A DNA stretch of 64,000 bases from an uncultured Collinsella sp. Its GTDB lineage: Bacteria > Actinomycetota > Coriobacteriia > Coriobacteriales > Coriobacteriaceae. This document shows, piece after piece, positions 28,829 to 37,509 of the stretch. The stretch is taken from the NCBI GenBank assembly GCA_900541645.1, contig UQKQ01000002.1, positions 155,352-219,351 of the forward strand, in the 5' to 3' direction. Each line of letters begins with the position of its first letter. Within the stretch, counting starts at the first letter, position 1. The notes under the pieces are model-generated. The model ran no database searches and was not told where the DNA came from. It saw only the letters and a program-made list of their open reading frames with translations. The position numbers were made by a program, and so were the translations under genes.

Positions 28829-29341
28829 GTGGCCGAACACGAGCACTGCTGCGGGTACGAGCACGAGCATCCGCACGGGGCGGACGGTGACGCGGGCTGC
28901 CACTGTAGTGGCTCCGGCTCCGAGCTGGTCCGTTTTTCGGTTACCGCACCCGACGACCTGCTGCGCCGTTTTGACGAGCAGATCGCGCGCCGCGGCGACG
29001 TGGCCAACCGCTCCGAGGCCGTGCGTGACCTGATTCGCGCCTCGATCGCCAAGGAGCAGATGCGCACGCCCGATGAGCATGTTATCGGGTCGCTCACCAT
29101 GATTTACGACCACCATACCGGCGACCTGACGCGCCGTCTGGACGAAGTGCAGCACGACTACACCGACGAGATCGTATCGACCATGCACGTGCATCTGGAT
29201 CACCACAACTGCTTGGAGATTCTGGCGCTCAAGGGTCGCGGCGAGCGCGTCTACGAACTAGCCGACCGCCTGCTGGGCCTGCGCGGCGTTAAGCACGGCG
29301 AGCTCACGTGCGCCGCCACCAAGCAGAGCCTGGGGCTGTAG
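28829..29341 (+). CDS. nikR: Nickel-responsive regulator NikR with metal-rich N-terminus
   Basis: 170 residues from a GTG. A ribbon-helix-helix DNA-binding domain (LVRFSVTAPDDLLRRFDEQIARR, in part) is followed by the ACT-like nickel-binding domain with the ligand set H-V-H-x5-C in MHVHLDHHNCLEILALKG. The usual NikR is ~135 residues; here an extra 32-residue N-terminal tail carries six histidines and four cysteines within the first 26 positions, a probable extra metal site. It lies directly before hypF, consistent with nickel control of hydrogenase maturation. Confidence 0.92.
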   Translation: MAEHEHCCGYEHEHPHGADGDAGCHCSGSGSELVRFSVTAPDDLLRRFDEQIARRGDVANRSEAVRDLIRASIAKEQMRTPDEHVIGSLTMIYDHHTGDLTRRLDEVQHDYTDEIVSTMHVHLDHHNCLEILALKGRGERVYELADRLLGLRGVKHGELTCAATKQSLGL

Positions 29342-29360
29342 CGGGATTTCCCGCAGCTCA

Positions 29361-29432
29361 CCTGCCAAATAGGGACAGGTTTGTTTTGGCAGGTTTAGAA
29401 GTTTTACCTACCAAAACAAACCTGTCTTTTTT
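29361..29432 (+). terminator. nikR terminator built from a GGGACAGG hairpin repeat
   Basis: CCTGCCAAA (29361-29369) and TTTGGCAGG (29385-29393) form one hairpin around TAGGGACAGG. The same sequence then pairs as a 20-bp stem: 29374-29393 with 29407-29426 (one mismatch), followed by TTTTTT. This is a strong rho-independent terminator. Confidence 0.85.
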
Positions 29433-29457
29433 GGTCGGTTTTGATGAGGGGTGTCGC

Positions 29458-31926
29458 ATGCGGCATGTGCATATTCATGTGACGGGCATTGTGCAGGGCG
29501 TTGGCATGCGACCGTTTGTGTATCGCGAGGCCATGGCGCATGGCATTTGCGGATGGGTGCTCAATGCGGGCGACGGCGTGCATATCGAGGCGCACGCTCC
29601 GGCCGATGCGCTCGATGCTTTTGTTGCCGCGCTTTCTGAGCATGCGCCCGCGGCGGCTCGCGTTGAGCGAGTCGATATTGCGGATTTGGGGCCTGGCGGC
29701 TGGAGCGCTGCCGATGAGCGGGGCTTTCGCATTGTGGCATCGCAGGATCAGACCGCGCATACCACGCTCGTCTCGCCCGATATCGCTACCTGTGACGATT
29801 GCCTGCGCGAGTTGTTCGATCCCGCCGACCGACGCTATCGCTACCCCTTTATCAACTGCACTAACTGCGGGCCGCGCTTTACCATCATCCGCTCGCTGCC
29901 TTACGATCGAGCGGCCACCTCGATGGATTGTTTTCCCATGTGTCCCAAGTGCGCCGCGGAGTATGCCGACCCACTCGACCGGCGTTTTCACGCGCAGCCC
30001 GATGCCTGCTTTGATTGCGGGCCGCATATTACGTGGCGCGAGGCTGTGAACGGCGATGCGTGCGGGAATTCGTCCGCGACACCGGCCGTCGGCACCACAC
30101 GCGAGGCCAGCGACGCCATTATCGACCGCTGTGTTGAGTTGCTGGCCAACGGCGGTATCGTCGCCATCAAGGGCCTGGGCGGATTCCATCTAGCCTGTGA
30201 CGCTGCCAACGAGCAGGCGGTGGCCGAGTTACGCCGCCGCAAACGCCGTAGCAATAAGCCGCTTGCCGTTATGGTGCGCGACCTTGCCGACGTTGAACGC
30301 CTGTGCCACGTCAACGACGTTGAGCGCGGTTTGCTGACCGGCAGCATTCGCCCCATTGTACTGCTGCGCCAACGGGCTATTTGCAAGAGCGACGGCTCCC
30401 CCGACGCCCTCGCGCTCGCGCCGTCCGTCGCGCACGACCTTCCCGAGCTCGGTGTTATGCTCCCCTACACCCCGCTTCAGCATCTTCTGCTTGCAGCTGC
30501 CGCGTCGCACGGTATGCACGCGCTCGTCGTGACCAGCGGAAACCTGAGCGAAGAACCCATCGAGACCAACGACGACCTTGCCTGGAAACACCTCGTTGCC
30601 GCCGGCATCGCCGACGCGTTGCTCGGTAACGACCGCGCGATCCTCTCGCGCTACGATGACTCTGTAGTGCGCGTAGTCGACGGCGCCGTTATGCCCGTGC
30701 GCCGCGCCCGCGGATACGCTCCGCAGCCGTTACCGCTGCCGGCATGCGACGGCACTGTACCCTGCATCCTCGCCTGCGGCCCGCAGCAAAAGGCGACGAT
30801 TGCGCTCACTCGTGAAGGGGCGAACGGCGAGGCAACCTGTTTTGTGTCGCAGCATATCGGCGATGTTGAAAACGGCGGGACCTTCGATGCCTGGAACGCC
30901 GCGCGCACGCGCTTGGAAGATCTCTTTGACTTGGCGCCCGCCGCCTTGGCCTGCGATTTACACCCCAGCTATCTATCGGGCCAGTGGGCGCGCGAGCAGG
31001 CACGGGAGCACAATCTGCCGCTCGTCGAGGTGCAGCACCATCATGCGCATATCGCGAGCGTAATGGCCGAGGCCATCGCCGCGGGCCAGCTTGCGCCCGA
31101 GGCGCGCGTCCTTGGCATCGCCTTTGACGGCACCGGTGCCGGCACCGATGGCACCATATGGGGCGGCGAGTTTCTTGTCGCTGGCCTTGCTGACTTTGAG
31201 CGCGCAGCGCATCTGCGCACTTGGGCCCTACCCGGTGGCGTAGCGTCCGTACGCGACGCTCGACGCAACGCCTTTGCCCTGCTCAGTGAGCTCGGCCTGC
31301 TCGAGCACCCAGGCGCCGCTCGGCTTTTGGACGGCCTCGACGAGCAAACGCGCAGCGTGACAGCCACCATGATCGAGCGCGGCATCAACAGCCCGCGTAC
31401 CAGCAGCATGGGGCGTCTCTTTGATGCCGCGGCAGCAATTCTGGGCATCTGCGACAAGGCAACCTACGAGGGCGAACCCGCCATCGAGCTTGAGGCCGCC
31501 GCCTGGCGCGCGCTCAGCAGTGAAAGTGCCTGCCCCACCGGCAATATAGCCGGCTTCTCCGTAACCGAATCATCCCGTCCGGACGCCCGCCATGTTCTAA
31601 ACTCCAGATCGCTTATTGAGGCGCTTTTGGAGGGAATCGAGACCGGAGAATCCGCCGACCGGCTCGCGCTCGACTTCCATATCGCCATCGCGCACTCTTC
31701 GGCACGAATTGCACGCGAAATCTGCGCGCGCGAAGGCCTCGATACCGTCGCGCTATCGGGCGGTGTGTTCATGAACCGACTTTTGCTTCAGCTCCTTACC
31801 CACGAACTCAAAGACACCGGTCTTGCCGTCTTGGTCCCCCACTCCGTGCCCGTCAACGACGGCTGCATCGCCTACGGTCAGGCGGCGATCGCGCGCGCTC
31901 GCCTCGCGCAGACAGCATCGCGATAG
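29458..31926 (+). CDS. hypF: Carbamoyltransferase HypF
   Basis: 822 residues from the ATG at 29458 (GAGGGG upstream). HypF makes the thiocarboxamide on HypE that becomes the CN ligands of [NiFe]-hydrogenase. Domains in order: acylphosphatase (HIHVTGIVQGVGMRPFVYRE, part), two C4 zinc fingers (CDDC...CTNC and CPKC...CFDC), YrdC-like domain (~190-380), and Kae1-like C-terminal domain with HHHAH and the DGTGAGTDGTIWGGE nucleotide loop. Full length with no lost motifs. It begins the hypF-hypC-hypD-hypE run. Confidence 0.97.
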   Translation: MRHVHIHVTGIVQGVGMRPFVYREAMAHGICGWVLNAGDGVHIEAHAPADALDAFVAALSEHAPAAARVERVDIADLGPGGWSAADERGFRIVASQDQTAHTTLVSPDIATCDDCLRELFDPADRRYRYPFINCTNCGPRFTIIRSLPYDRAATSMDCFPMCPKCAAEYADPLDRRFHAQPDACFDCGPHITWREAVNGDACGNSSATPAVGTTREASDAIIDRCVELLANGGIVAIKGLGGFHLACDAANEQAVAELRRRKRRSNKPLAVMVRDLADVERLCHVNDVERGLLTGSIRPIVLLRQRAICKSDGSPDALALAPSVAHDLPELGVMLPYTPLQHLLLAAAASHGMHALVVTSGNLSEEPIETNDDLAWKHLVAAGIADALLGNDRAILSRYDDSVVRVVDGAVMPVRRARGYAPQPLPLPACDGTVPCILACGPQQKATIALTREGANGEATCFVSQHIGDVENGGTFDAWNAARTRLEDLFDLAPAALACDLHPSYLSGQWAREQAREHNLPLVEVQHHHAHIASVMAEAIAAGQLAPEARVLGIAFDGTGAGTDGTIWGGEFLVAGLADFERAAHLRTWALPGGVASVRDARRNAFALLSELGLLEHPGAARLLDGLDEQTRSVTATMIERGINSPRTSSMGRLFDAAAAILGICDKATYEGEPAIELEAAAWRALSSESACPTGNIAGFSVTESSRPDARHVLNSRSLIEALLEGIETGESADRLALDFHIAIAHSSARIAREICAREGLDTVALSGGVFMNRLLLQLLTHELKDTGLAVLVPHSVPVNDGCIAYGQAAIARARLAQTASR

Positions 31927-32057
31927 GCTGTTTTGCCAGTCTGCGCGCCGCCGTCTCACAGGTGTAACGCGTTTGCCCGTGACTCCCGCGAGCGCTACCA
32001 TCAACTGATGGGTAATTAGGCGCCTATCCAGCGCAAAACGTATAAAAGGGGAACATT

Positions 32058-32318
32058 ATGTGCCTTGCCGTTCCCGGTAAAGTGGTCAAACGCGACGACG
32101 ACCTTAAGGCGACCGTCGACATGATGGGCATCGAGCGCCCCGTTTCGCTGCGTCTCGTGCCGACGGCGCAGGTTGGCGACTATATTCTCGTACACGCCGG
32201 CTTTGGCATCCAGATCGTCGACGAGCAGGAAGCGCAAGAAACGCTCGAGCTCGTTAATGCCATGACCGAACTGGCCGAAGAAGACCAGTTGGCCACCAAC
32301 CCGGCGGCGGTCTACTAG
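32058..32318 (+). CDS. hypC: Hydrogenase maturation chaperone HypC
   Basis: 86 residues starting MCLAVPGKVV; the N-terminal Met-Cys is the invariant HypC signature whose cysteine carries the Fe(CN)2CO unit with HypD. AAAGGGG precedes the ATG. The stop codon overlaps the hypD start (TAGTG), so HypC and HypD are made together, matching their complex. Confidence 0.96.
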   Translation: MCLAVPGKVVKRDDDLKATVDMMGIERPVSLRLVPTAQVGDYILVHAGFGIQIVDEQEAQETLELVNAMTELAEEDQLATNPAAVY

Positions 32319-33430
32319 TGGCGCCCGAGCAGCCGGTTCGCTCCGGTATCGACTTCTCGGCATTTCGCGATCCCAAACTGGCTCGCGAGCTCATCGAGCG
32401 CATTCATGAGCTTGTCGGCAGCCGCAGCATCAACCTTATGGAAGTCTGCGGCACGCATACCGTGAGCATCGGGCGCTATGGTTTTCGCTCCATTATGCCT
32501 GCCGGGCTCAAACTGCTAAGCGGTCCGGGCTGCCCCGTCTGCGTTACCGCCAACCGCGATATCGACCATGCAATCGCGCTCGCCAAGATGGACGGCGCCA
32601 TCATCACCACCTTTGGCGACATGATGCGCGTGCCCGGATCGTCCACCTCGCTTGCCGCGCAAAAGGCCGCGGGGCGCGACATCCGCATCGTCTACTCTCC
32701 GCTCGACGCACTCGACATTGCCGAGCAAAATCCCGAACGCCCGGTCATCTTTATGGGCGTCGGCTTTGAGACCACAACGCCCACCATTGCCGCCGCTATC
32801 CTGGAGGCCGACGCGCGCGGGCTCCAGAACTTCTCGGTCTACTGTGCTCACAAGACCACGCCGCCGGCTCTGCGTGCGATCTCCAACGACCCCGAGACGA
32901 CCATCGACGGCTTTATCCTGCCGGGCCACGTCGCCACCATCACGGGCTTGGCCCCCTTTGGCTTTTTGGTCGACGAGTTTAAGACTCCAGGCGTGGTAAC
33001 GGGATTTGAGCCGGTCGATATCCTGCAGGGCATCTGCATGCTGGTCCAGATGGTTGTTGAGGGGCAGCCCGCGATCGACAACGCCTACCGTCGCGGCGTC
33101 AATGCGAACGGCAACCCCGTGGCGCGCCAGCTGGTCGAGCAGGTATTTGAGCCGTGCGATACCACATGGCGCGGATTGGGGCCGATTGCCAACTCGGGCC
33201 TTTCCATCCGCCCCGAGTTCTCGCGCTTTGATGCCCGCGTTCGCTTTGACGTGCCCGTTGAGGCGACGGTCGAGCCGCGCGGATGCCGCTGCGGCGACGT
33301 GCTGCGCGGGGCCATTACGCCGAGCAGCTGCCCGCTCTTTGGCCGCACCTGCACGCCCGAGCATCCTGTCGGACCGTGCATGGTGAGCTCCGAAGGCAGC
33401 TGCGCGGCGTACTACCGTTACCGAGTCTAG
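32318..33430 (+). CDS. hypD: Hydrogenase maturation protein HypD
   Basis: 370 residues from a GTG overlapping the hypC stop. HypD is the iron-sulfur scaffold on which Fe(CN)2CO is assembled. Conserved cysteine motifs are visible: MEVCGTHT, LSGPGCPVCVT, and the C-terminal cluster ligands around CRCGDVL, SCPLFGRTC and GPCMVSSEGSCAAYY. Full length. Confidence 0.96.
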   Translation: MAPEQPVRSGIDFSAFRDPKLARELIERIHELVGSRSINLMEVCGTHTVSIGRYGFRSIMPAGLKLLSGPGCPVCVTANRDIDHAIALAKMDGAIITTFGDMMRVPGSSTSLAAQKAAGRDIRIVYSPLDALDIAEQNPERPVIFMGVGFETTTPTIAAAILEADARGLQNFSVYCAHKTTPPALRAISNDPETTIDGFILPGHVATITGLAPFGFLVDEFKTPGVVTGFEPVDILQGICMLVQMVVEGQPAIDNAYRRGVNANGNPVARQLVEQVFEPCDTTWRGLGPIANSGLSIRPEFSRFDARVRFDVPVEATVEPRGCRCGDVLRGAITPSSCPLFGRTCTPEHPVGPCMVSSEGSCAAYYRYRV

Positions 33431-33478
33431 CCCGAACGCCCCCGCGCGCTGACACCTCCCACGATTGGAGTTTTCGAT

Positions 33479-34513
33479 ATGTCCCATAGCATCACCGATA
33501 GCACCGTCCTGTTGGGCCACGGCTCCGGCGGGCAGATGATGAAGCGCATCATCGACGAAGTCTTTTTGGATGCCTTTGGCTCGCCCGAGCTGCTCGAGGG
33601 CAACGACGCCGGCGTCGCCGCGCTGCCCGCGAGCGGGCGCATCGCCATGTCGACCGACAGCTTTGTGGTCTCGCCGCAGTTCTTCCCCGGTGGCAACATC
33701 GGCCGCCTCGCCGTGTGCGGAACCGTCAACGACGTCGCGACCTCGGGCGCCAACGTGCGCTACCTATCGTGCGGTTTTATCCTCGAAGAGGGCTATCGCA
33801 TGGATAAGCTCCACCAGATCGTGCAGACCATGGCCGAGACGGCGCACGAGGCGGGTGTGAAGATTATCACCGGCGACACCAAGGTGGTCGAGCGCGGCGG
33901 GGCCGACGGCGTCTACATCAATACCGCCGGCGTGGGCGAGGTGCCCGAGGGCGTGGCGCTCAGCGGCGCGAACTGTCGGCCCGGCGACGCCATCCTGGTA
34001 TCGGGTACGCTAGGCGACCACGGCATCGCCATCATGAGCCAACGCGAGGGTCTTGCGTTTTCGAGCACGATCAAAAGCGACGCTGCGCCGCTCAACCACC
34101 TGATCGCCGACGTACTGGCCGCAGCACCCGACACGCGCTGCTTCCGCGACCCCACGCGCGGTGGCCTGGCGTCCACACTCAACGAGTTTGCGCAGGCCAG
34201 CGGCGTTGCCATGGAGGTCGACGAGGATGCCGTGCCCGTGCGCCCCGACGTGCAGGCGGCATGTGAGATGCTCGGCTACGACGTTCTGCAGGTAGCAAAC
34301 GAGGGCAAGATGGTTGCCGTGGTGCCGGCCGAGCAGGCCGATGCCGCGCTGGCAGCCATGCGCGCCGCGCGCTACGGCGAGAATGCCGCCATCATCGGTC
34401 GCGTGCTGCCGCTTGCCAAGGGCGCTCGACCCGCCGTGCGCGTACGCACCGGCTGGGGATCGACCCGTATCCTCGACATGCTCGTGAGAGAGCAGCTTCC
34501 GAGGATTTGCTAA
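33479..34513 (+). CDS. hypE: Hydrogenase maturation protein HypE
   Basis: 344 residues of the AIR-synthase-like (PurM) family, with GHGSGGQMMKRII near the N-terminus and the invariant C-terminal PRIC, whose cysteine is carbamoylated by HypF and dehydrated to a thiocyanate. GGAG precedes the ATG. HypA and HypB (nickel insertion) and the hydrogenase subunits are not in the window and must lie elsewhere. Confidence 0.96.
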   Translation: MSHSITDSTVLLGHGSGGQMMKRIIDEVFLDAFGSPELLEGNDAGVAALPASGRIAMSTDSFVVSPQFFPGGNIGRLAVCGTVNDVATSGANVRYLSCGFILEEGYRMDKLHQIVQTMAETAHEAGVKIITGDTKVVERGGADGVYINTAGVGEVPEGVALSGANCRPGDAILVSGTLGDHGIAIMSQREGLAFSSTIKSDAAPLNHLIADVLAAAPDTRCFRDPTRGGLASTLNEFAQASGVAMEVDEDAVPVRPDVQAACEMLGYDVLQVANEGKMVAVVPAEQADAALAAMRAARYGENAAIIGRVLPLAKGARPAVRVRTGWGSTRILDMLVREQLPRIC

Positions 34514-34618
34514 CGACAAAGGCTCAGGGCTATTAAAGATATTCAGATTCCAAACATGCCCGGCACGCATGCCCAGTATCATGGGGTGCGTTTTACAACT
34601 CAAGCGGCAGGAGCACCC

Positions 34619-35287
34619 ATGGCAGCAGCTTTTTCCCATGTGATCTTTGACCTGGACGGCACCATTCTCAACACGCTCGAGGACCTGGCGGCCGCCGGCA
34701 ACCATACCTGCGAGGCGCACGGCTGGCCCACGTTTGCCGTAGACGAGTACCGCTACAAGGTGGGAAACGGCATGCTCAAGTTGGTTGAGCGTTTTATGCC
34801 TGCCGAGTATGCGGGCGACGGTCGCATGTTTGAGCAGACGCTTGCCGAGTTTAGGGCTTACTACGGCGAGCACAAGGAGGACCACACCGCCCCCTATGCC
34901 GGCACGATCGAGATGCTCGACCGCCTACGCGCCGCGGGCGTTCAGCTTGCCGTGCTCACCAACAAGGACCACGTCTCGGCGGCTCCGCTTATTGAGAAGT
35001 ATTTTGGTTCCGAGCGCTTTGCGCTGGTACAGGGCCGTGTCGATGCGTTTCCGCCCAAGCCCGAAGCGCCCGTCACACTGCATGTGATGGAAGAGCTAGG
35101 CGCCGATCCGTCGACCACGCTCTACGTGGGCGATTCCAATGTCGATATCCTGACCGGTCACAACGCCGGCCTTAAGAGTGCGGGCGTCAGCTGGGGCTTC
35201 CGCGGCCGCGCAGAGCTGGAAGCCGCCGGCGCCGACTACGTGGTGGACACCCAGGACGAGCTCGCGGCGCTGATTCTGGGCGAGTAA
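34619..35287 (+). CDS. HAD-superfamily hydrolase, phosphoglycolate phosphatase-like
   Basis: 222 residues from the ATG at 34619 (GGCAGGAG upstream). All HAD motifs are present: VIFDLDGTILNT (I), LTNKDH (II, Thr), KPEAPVT (III, Lys) and YVGDSNVDILTGHNAG (IV). The cap domain position and length fit Gph/PGMB-type phosphatases. Substrate unknown; phosphoglycolate or sugar phosphate are usual. It follows hypE by about 105 nt and may be read from its own promoter. Confidence 0.9.
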   Translation: MAAAFSHVIFDLDGTILNTLEDLAAAGNHTCEAHGWPTFAVDEYRYKVGNGMLKLVERFMPAEYAGDGRMFEQTLAEFRAYYGEHKEDHTAPYAGTIEMLDRLRAAGVQLAVLTNKDHVSAAPLIEKYFGSERFALVQGRVDAFPPKPEAPVTLHVMEELGADPSTTLYVGDSNVDILTGHNAGLKSAGVSWGFRGRAELEAAGADYVVDTQDELAALILGE

Positions 35288-35330
35288 CGAGCGACACTGC
35301 TTAACGCAGCTGCGACAATTCTTCCGCGCG

Positions 35331-35499
35331 GAAAGCGCATCCCGTTTTGAAGCTCCAGAATGGGATGCGCTTTCCGTTTGAGGCGCATCAGGGAAACCGC
35401 ATCCCGTTTCAGAGCAATATTCCGGGTCGCACTTTCCGCAACCCACCCCATCCGGAAACCGCGACCCGCTATTCGGCCAAAAACCGGGTCGCATTTTCC
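35331..35499. repeat. Alternating GGAAA/CCCG hairpin array, locus 2
   Basis: Modules GGAAAGCGCATCCCG, GGAAACCGCATCCCG, GGAAACCGCGACCCG alternate with their complements (CGGGTCGCACTTTCC, CGGGTCGCATTTTCC), forming three hairpins in a row. They match the array at 18543-18716 in module and spacing. Confidence 0.75.
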
Positions 35500-35537
35500 C
35501 GACCACCCGATGCAACGCCAATGCACCAACCGCGCCC

Positions 35538-35652
35538 AAGGAGTGTCCCCAACGACTAGTCGTTTAAGAACGTCCCAAATGACTATGCGACGCCAACGCA
35601 AGGAGTGTCCCCAACTGCCGGCAGAAAAGGAACGTCCCCAAGTGCCGCATCC
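35538..35652. repeat. GGGGAC-core repeats in tandem
   Basis: Four cores in 115 bp on the minus strand: GGGGACACTCC twice and GGGACGTTC twice, around the palindromes AACGACTAGTCGTT and CTGCCGGCAG. Related units are at 51406-51448, 55276-55304 and 63880-63905. The 566-bp gap 35288-35853 holds these repeats and no gene. Confidence 0.65.
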
Positions 35653-35688
35653 AGGACGAACAAGGGAACGCCGTCGTTTTGGCAACGA

Positions 35689-35834
35689 CAGCGAAAGCCC
35701 GCCAGAGCGAGCAAGGTGCCTTGAAACAAGGCGGCATTGATCTTTTGATCATGCCGCCGAAGTTGAAAGGCAGATTGCCGCTCTGGCGGGCTTGCAGCGT
35801 CGGGCCGTTACGGCGTTTGGTAAAACGCCGTAAC
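35689..35834. repeat. Structured repeat element, copy C (divergent stems)
   Basis: Same plan as copies A and B but different paired bases: outer stem AAGCCCGCCAGAGC (35695-35708) with GCTCTGGCGGGCTT (35780-35793); GAGCAAGG (35709-35716) and GATTGCC (35773-35779) unchanged; second stem TGCCTT/AAGGCA; apical stem GGCGGCATTGATC-TTTT-GATCATGCCGCC; 3' hairpin GTTACGGCGTTT-GGTA-AAACGCCGTAAC (35807-35834). It lies 19 nt beyond the lipoprotein stop. Confidence 0.85.
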
Positions 35835-35853
35835 AAACTACCGCGTAACTCCC

Positions 35854-36411
35854 CTAGCTCAGCATTGCATCCATCATCTCGGAGTTGACAGAGTCGTCGG
35901 CAGACCACTCGCCGTCGTCGTTGCAGGTGTACTTGAAGATAACCGTGGTCTTCCTGGGCTCGGTGGCCTTGGTCACATCGACCATAACCTGACCGGCCAT
36001 CTTGTACAGCTCGTCATCGGAAGGAACCGTGTCAAGCGCAGCGACCTTCTCCTGATACTGAGTGGAGAAGTCCTCGACGATCTTGTTCATAGACTTGCAT
36101 GTGATAGAGACCTCGGCGGTCGCGACACCCTTGTCCTCGTCGACCGTCACGTCGCCGATCTTGTAGTCAAAGCCCTCGAGATAGGTCTTGGCGTACTCCT
36201 TGGGATCGATACCCAGCCGCTCGAACTCGTCGCCCGAAGCCTCCTCCAGACCAGAGAGGAAGTCGTCGCCACCGTTCTTGACCTCGTCAAACTGCGTCGT
36301 AAGATCCTCGGTGATGAGCTCCTCAACCGAAGGACCTCCACAGCCGGAAAGCACGACCACGCATGCAACCAAGACGGCCATGAGGGGCGCAAGCAGCAGC
36401 TTCTTTTTCAT
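35854..36411 (-). CDS. Lipoprotein, unknown function
   Basis: 185 residues with a lipoprotein signal peptide: MKKKLLLAPLMAVLVACVVV then the lipobox LSGC, lipidated Cys at ~residue 25. The start at 36411 fits the signal; the frame is open upstream but without signal character. The mature part is acidic and soluble, with DFSTQYQEKVAAL and a beta-rich end (TTVIFKYTCNDDGEWSADDS), resembling DUF5105-like or other small Gram-positive lipoproteins. Probably anchored on the outer face of the membrane. Single-gene unit. Confidence 0.85.
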   Translation of the reverse strand: MKKKLLLAPLMAVLVACVVVLSGCGGPSVEELITEDLTTQFDEVKNGGDDFLSGLEEASGDEFERLGIDPKEYAKTYLEGFDYKIGDVTVDEDKGVATAEVSITCKSMNKIVEDFSTQYQEKVAALDTVPSDDELYKMAGQVMVDVTKATEPRKTTVIFKYTCNDDGEWSADDSVNSEMMDAMLS

Positions 36412-36591
36412 GTTGTTCCTCCCAATGAGCGGCACCGCGCTTCCCGGACGCGGCGCACGTTGTAATAAGTAAGCCCATACTATCCACTTATGAACGCCCA
36501 CGGCAACGCGAAGGCGCGGTCGGTTCGTTTTAGCGTCCGAACGGTTTGCGAGCCCGCCCAACGTGCAATAAAACGCTTTCCCGCGGTGCAA

Positions 36592-36621
36592 TAAAAAAGG
36601 TGGCCGGACAACCCGACCACC
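36592..36621 (-). terminator. Terminator of the IIA(Glc) gene
   Basis: On the minus strand GGTGGTCGG (36621-36613) pairs with CCGGCCACC (36607-36599; one G-T pair), followed by TTTTTT. It lies 27 nt after the stop. The rest of 36412-36591 is promoter space for the lipoprotein; no gene seen. Confidence 0.85.
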
Positions 36622-36647
36622 CTTGCACATCCTTATGTTGCCGCAGT

Positions 36648-37184
36648 TTACTTGCGGACGACCTTAACGATGACGTCACCGGCAGCGACAGCGGAGTCGG
36701 CCTCGACGGCGAGTTCGACATCGGCAAACTCGGCGGTGTTGGACACGGCCACGACGACGCAGTCCTTGTAACCGGCAGCAGCGATCTTGGCGCGGTCGAT
36801 CTTGAGCATGGGCTGGCCGGCCTTAACGACGTCGTCGGCCTTGACGAAGCCCTCGAAGCCATCGCCGTTCATGTTGACGGTATCGACACCAACGTGCACC
36901 AGAACCTCGATGCCGCTATCGGACTGCAGGCCCACGGCGTGACCCATGGTGACGGTCACCTTGCCGTCGCAGGGAGCGTAGACCAGATCGTCCTCGGGCC
37001 ACACGGCACAGCCCTTGCCCAGGACCTCGCCACCAAAGACGGGATCGGGCACGTCGGCCATCTTGATGACCTTGCCCTTGACGGGCGAGCACAGCACGTC
37101 GGCGCCGGCAGAAGCAGAGATGGAGGCCGGAGCGGCGGCAGCCGCGGGCTCAGCCTTCTTCTTGAACATATCAAACAGACCCAT
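36648..37184 (-). CDS. crr: PTS glucose-type enzyme IIA
   Basis: 178 residues from the ATG at 37184 (GAGGAG upstream). After a short linker rich in Ala and Lys (MFKKKAEPAAAAAP) comes the complete EIIA-Glc domain: CSPVKGKVIKMADVPDPVFG, YAPCDGKVTVTMGHAVGL and the phosphorylated histidine in EVLVHVGVDTVNMNG. It passes phosphate from HPr to a IIBC sugar permease. It stands alone; a degraded GH1/RpiR locus follows upstream and a 6-phospho-beta-glucosidase is at 43767, so beta-glucosides are plausible substrates of the system it serves. Confidence 0.92.
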   Translation of the reverse strand: MGLFDMFKKKAEPAAAAAPASISASAGADVLCSPVKGKVIKMADVPDPVFGGEVLGKGCAVWPEDDLVYAPCDGKVTVTMGHAVGLQSDSGIEVLVHVGVDTVNMNGDGFEGFVKADDVVKAGQPMLKIDRAKIAAAGYKDCVVVAVSNTAEFADVELAVEADSAVAAGDVIVKVVRK

Positions 37185-37258
37185 ACGTTTTCTCCTCTTG
37201 ATTAAGCGCAACGTTATGCGCATGCCTATGGTGATTATAGTGCCATATGGCCTAAAAA

Positions 37259-37508
37259 CTAAGGCGAGGGCTTGAATCGTAAGCCCTTCCCAAAGCCTTT
37301 GCCCCGGCGGCGCTCGTAGGTGCCGGTGCCGTCGTCGTACTTATCGACGTGGATAAAGCCGTAGCGCTTGCGCATCTCGCCGGTGCCGGCCGAGACCAGG
37401 ATATGGGGCATCTCGTGGTGGCTAAGCGTAACAAGCGGTTTGATGCCGCGCGTGCAGGCAGCCGAAGATGCGGTCGTAAAAGGCAAGGCCGACTTCGCTT
37501 GCCTCGGG
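37259..37508 (-). pseudogene. Remnant of a GH1 6-phospho-beta-glucosidase
   Basis: Read on the minus strand, a piece of the GH1 middle region (SEVGLAFYDRIFGCLHAR, then after a frameshift GIKPLVTLSHHEMP) is joined directly to the C-terminal end (HILVSAGTGEMRKRYGFIHV, then DKYDDGTGTYERR). The catalytic TFNEIN and VVENG regions and the N-terminus are missing. Its last part resembles the end of the intact enzyme at 43767-45197. Large internal and 5' deletions have destroyed it. Confidence 0.85.
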
Positions 37509-37509
37509 T

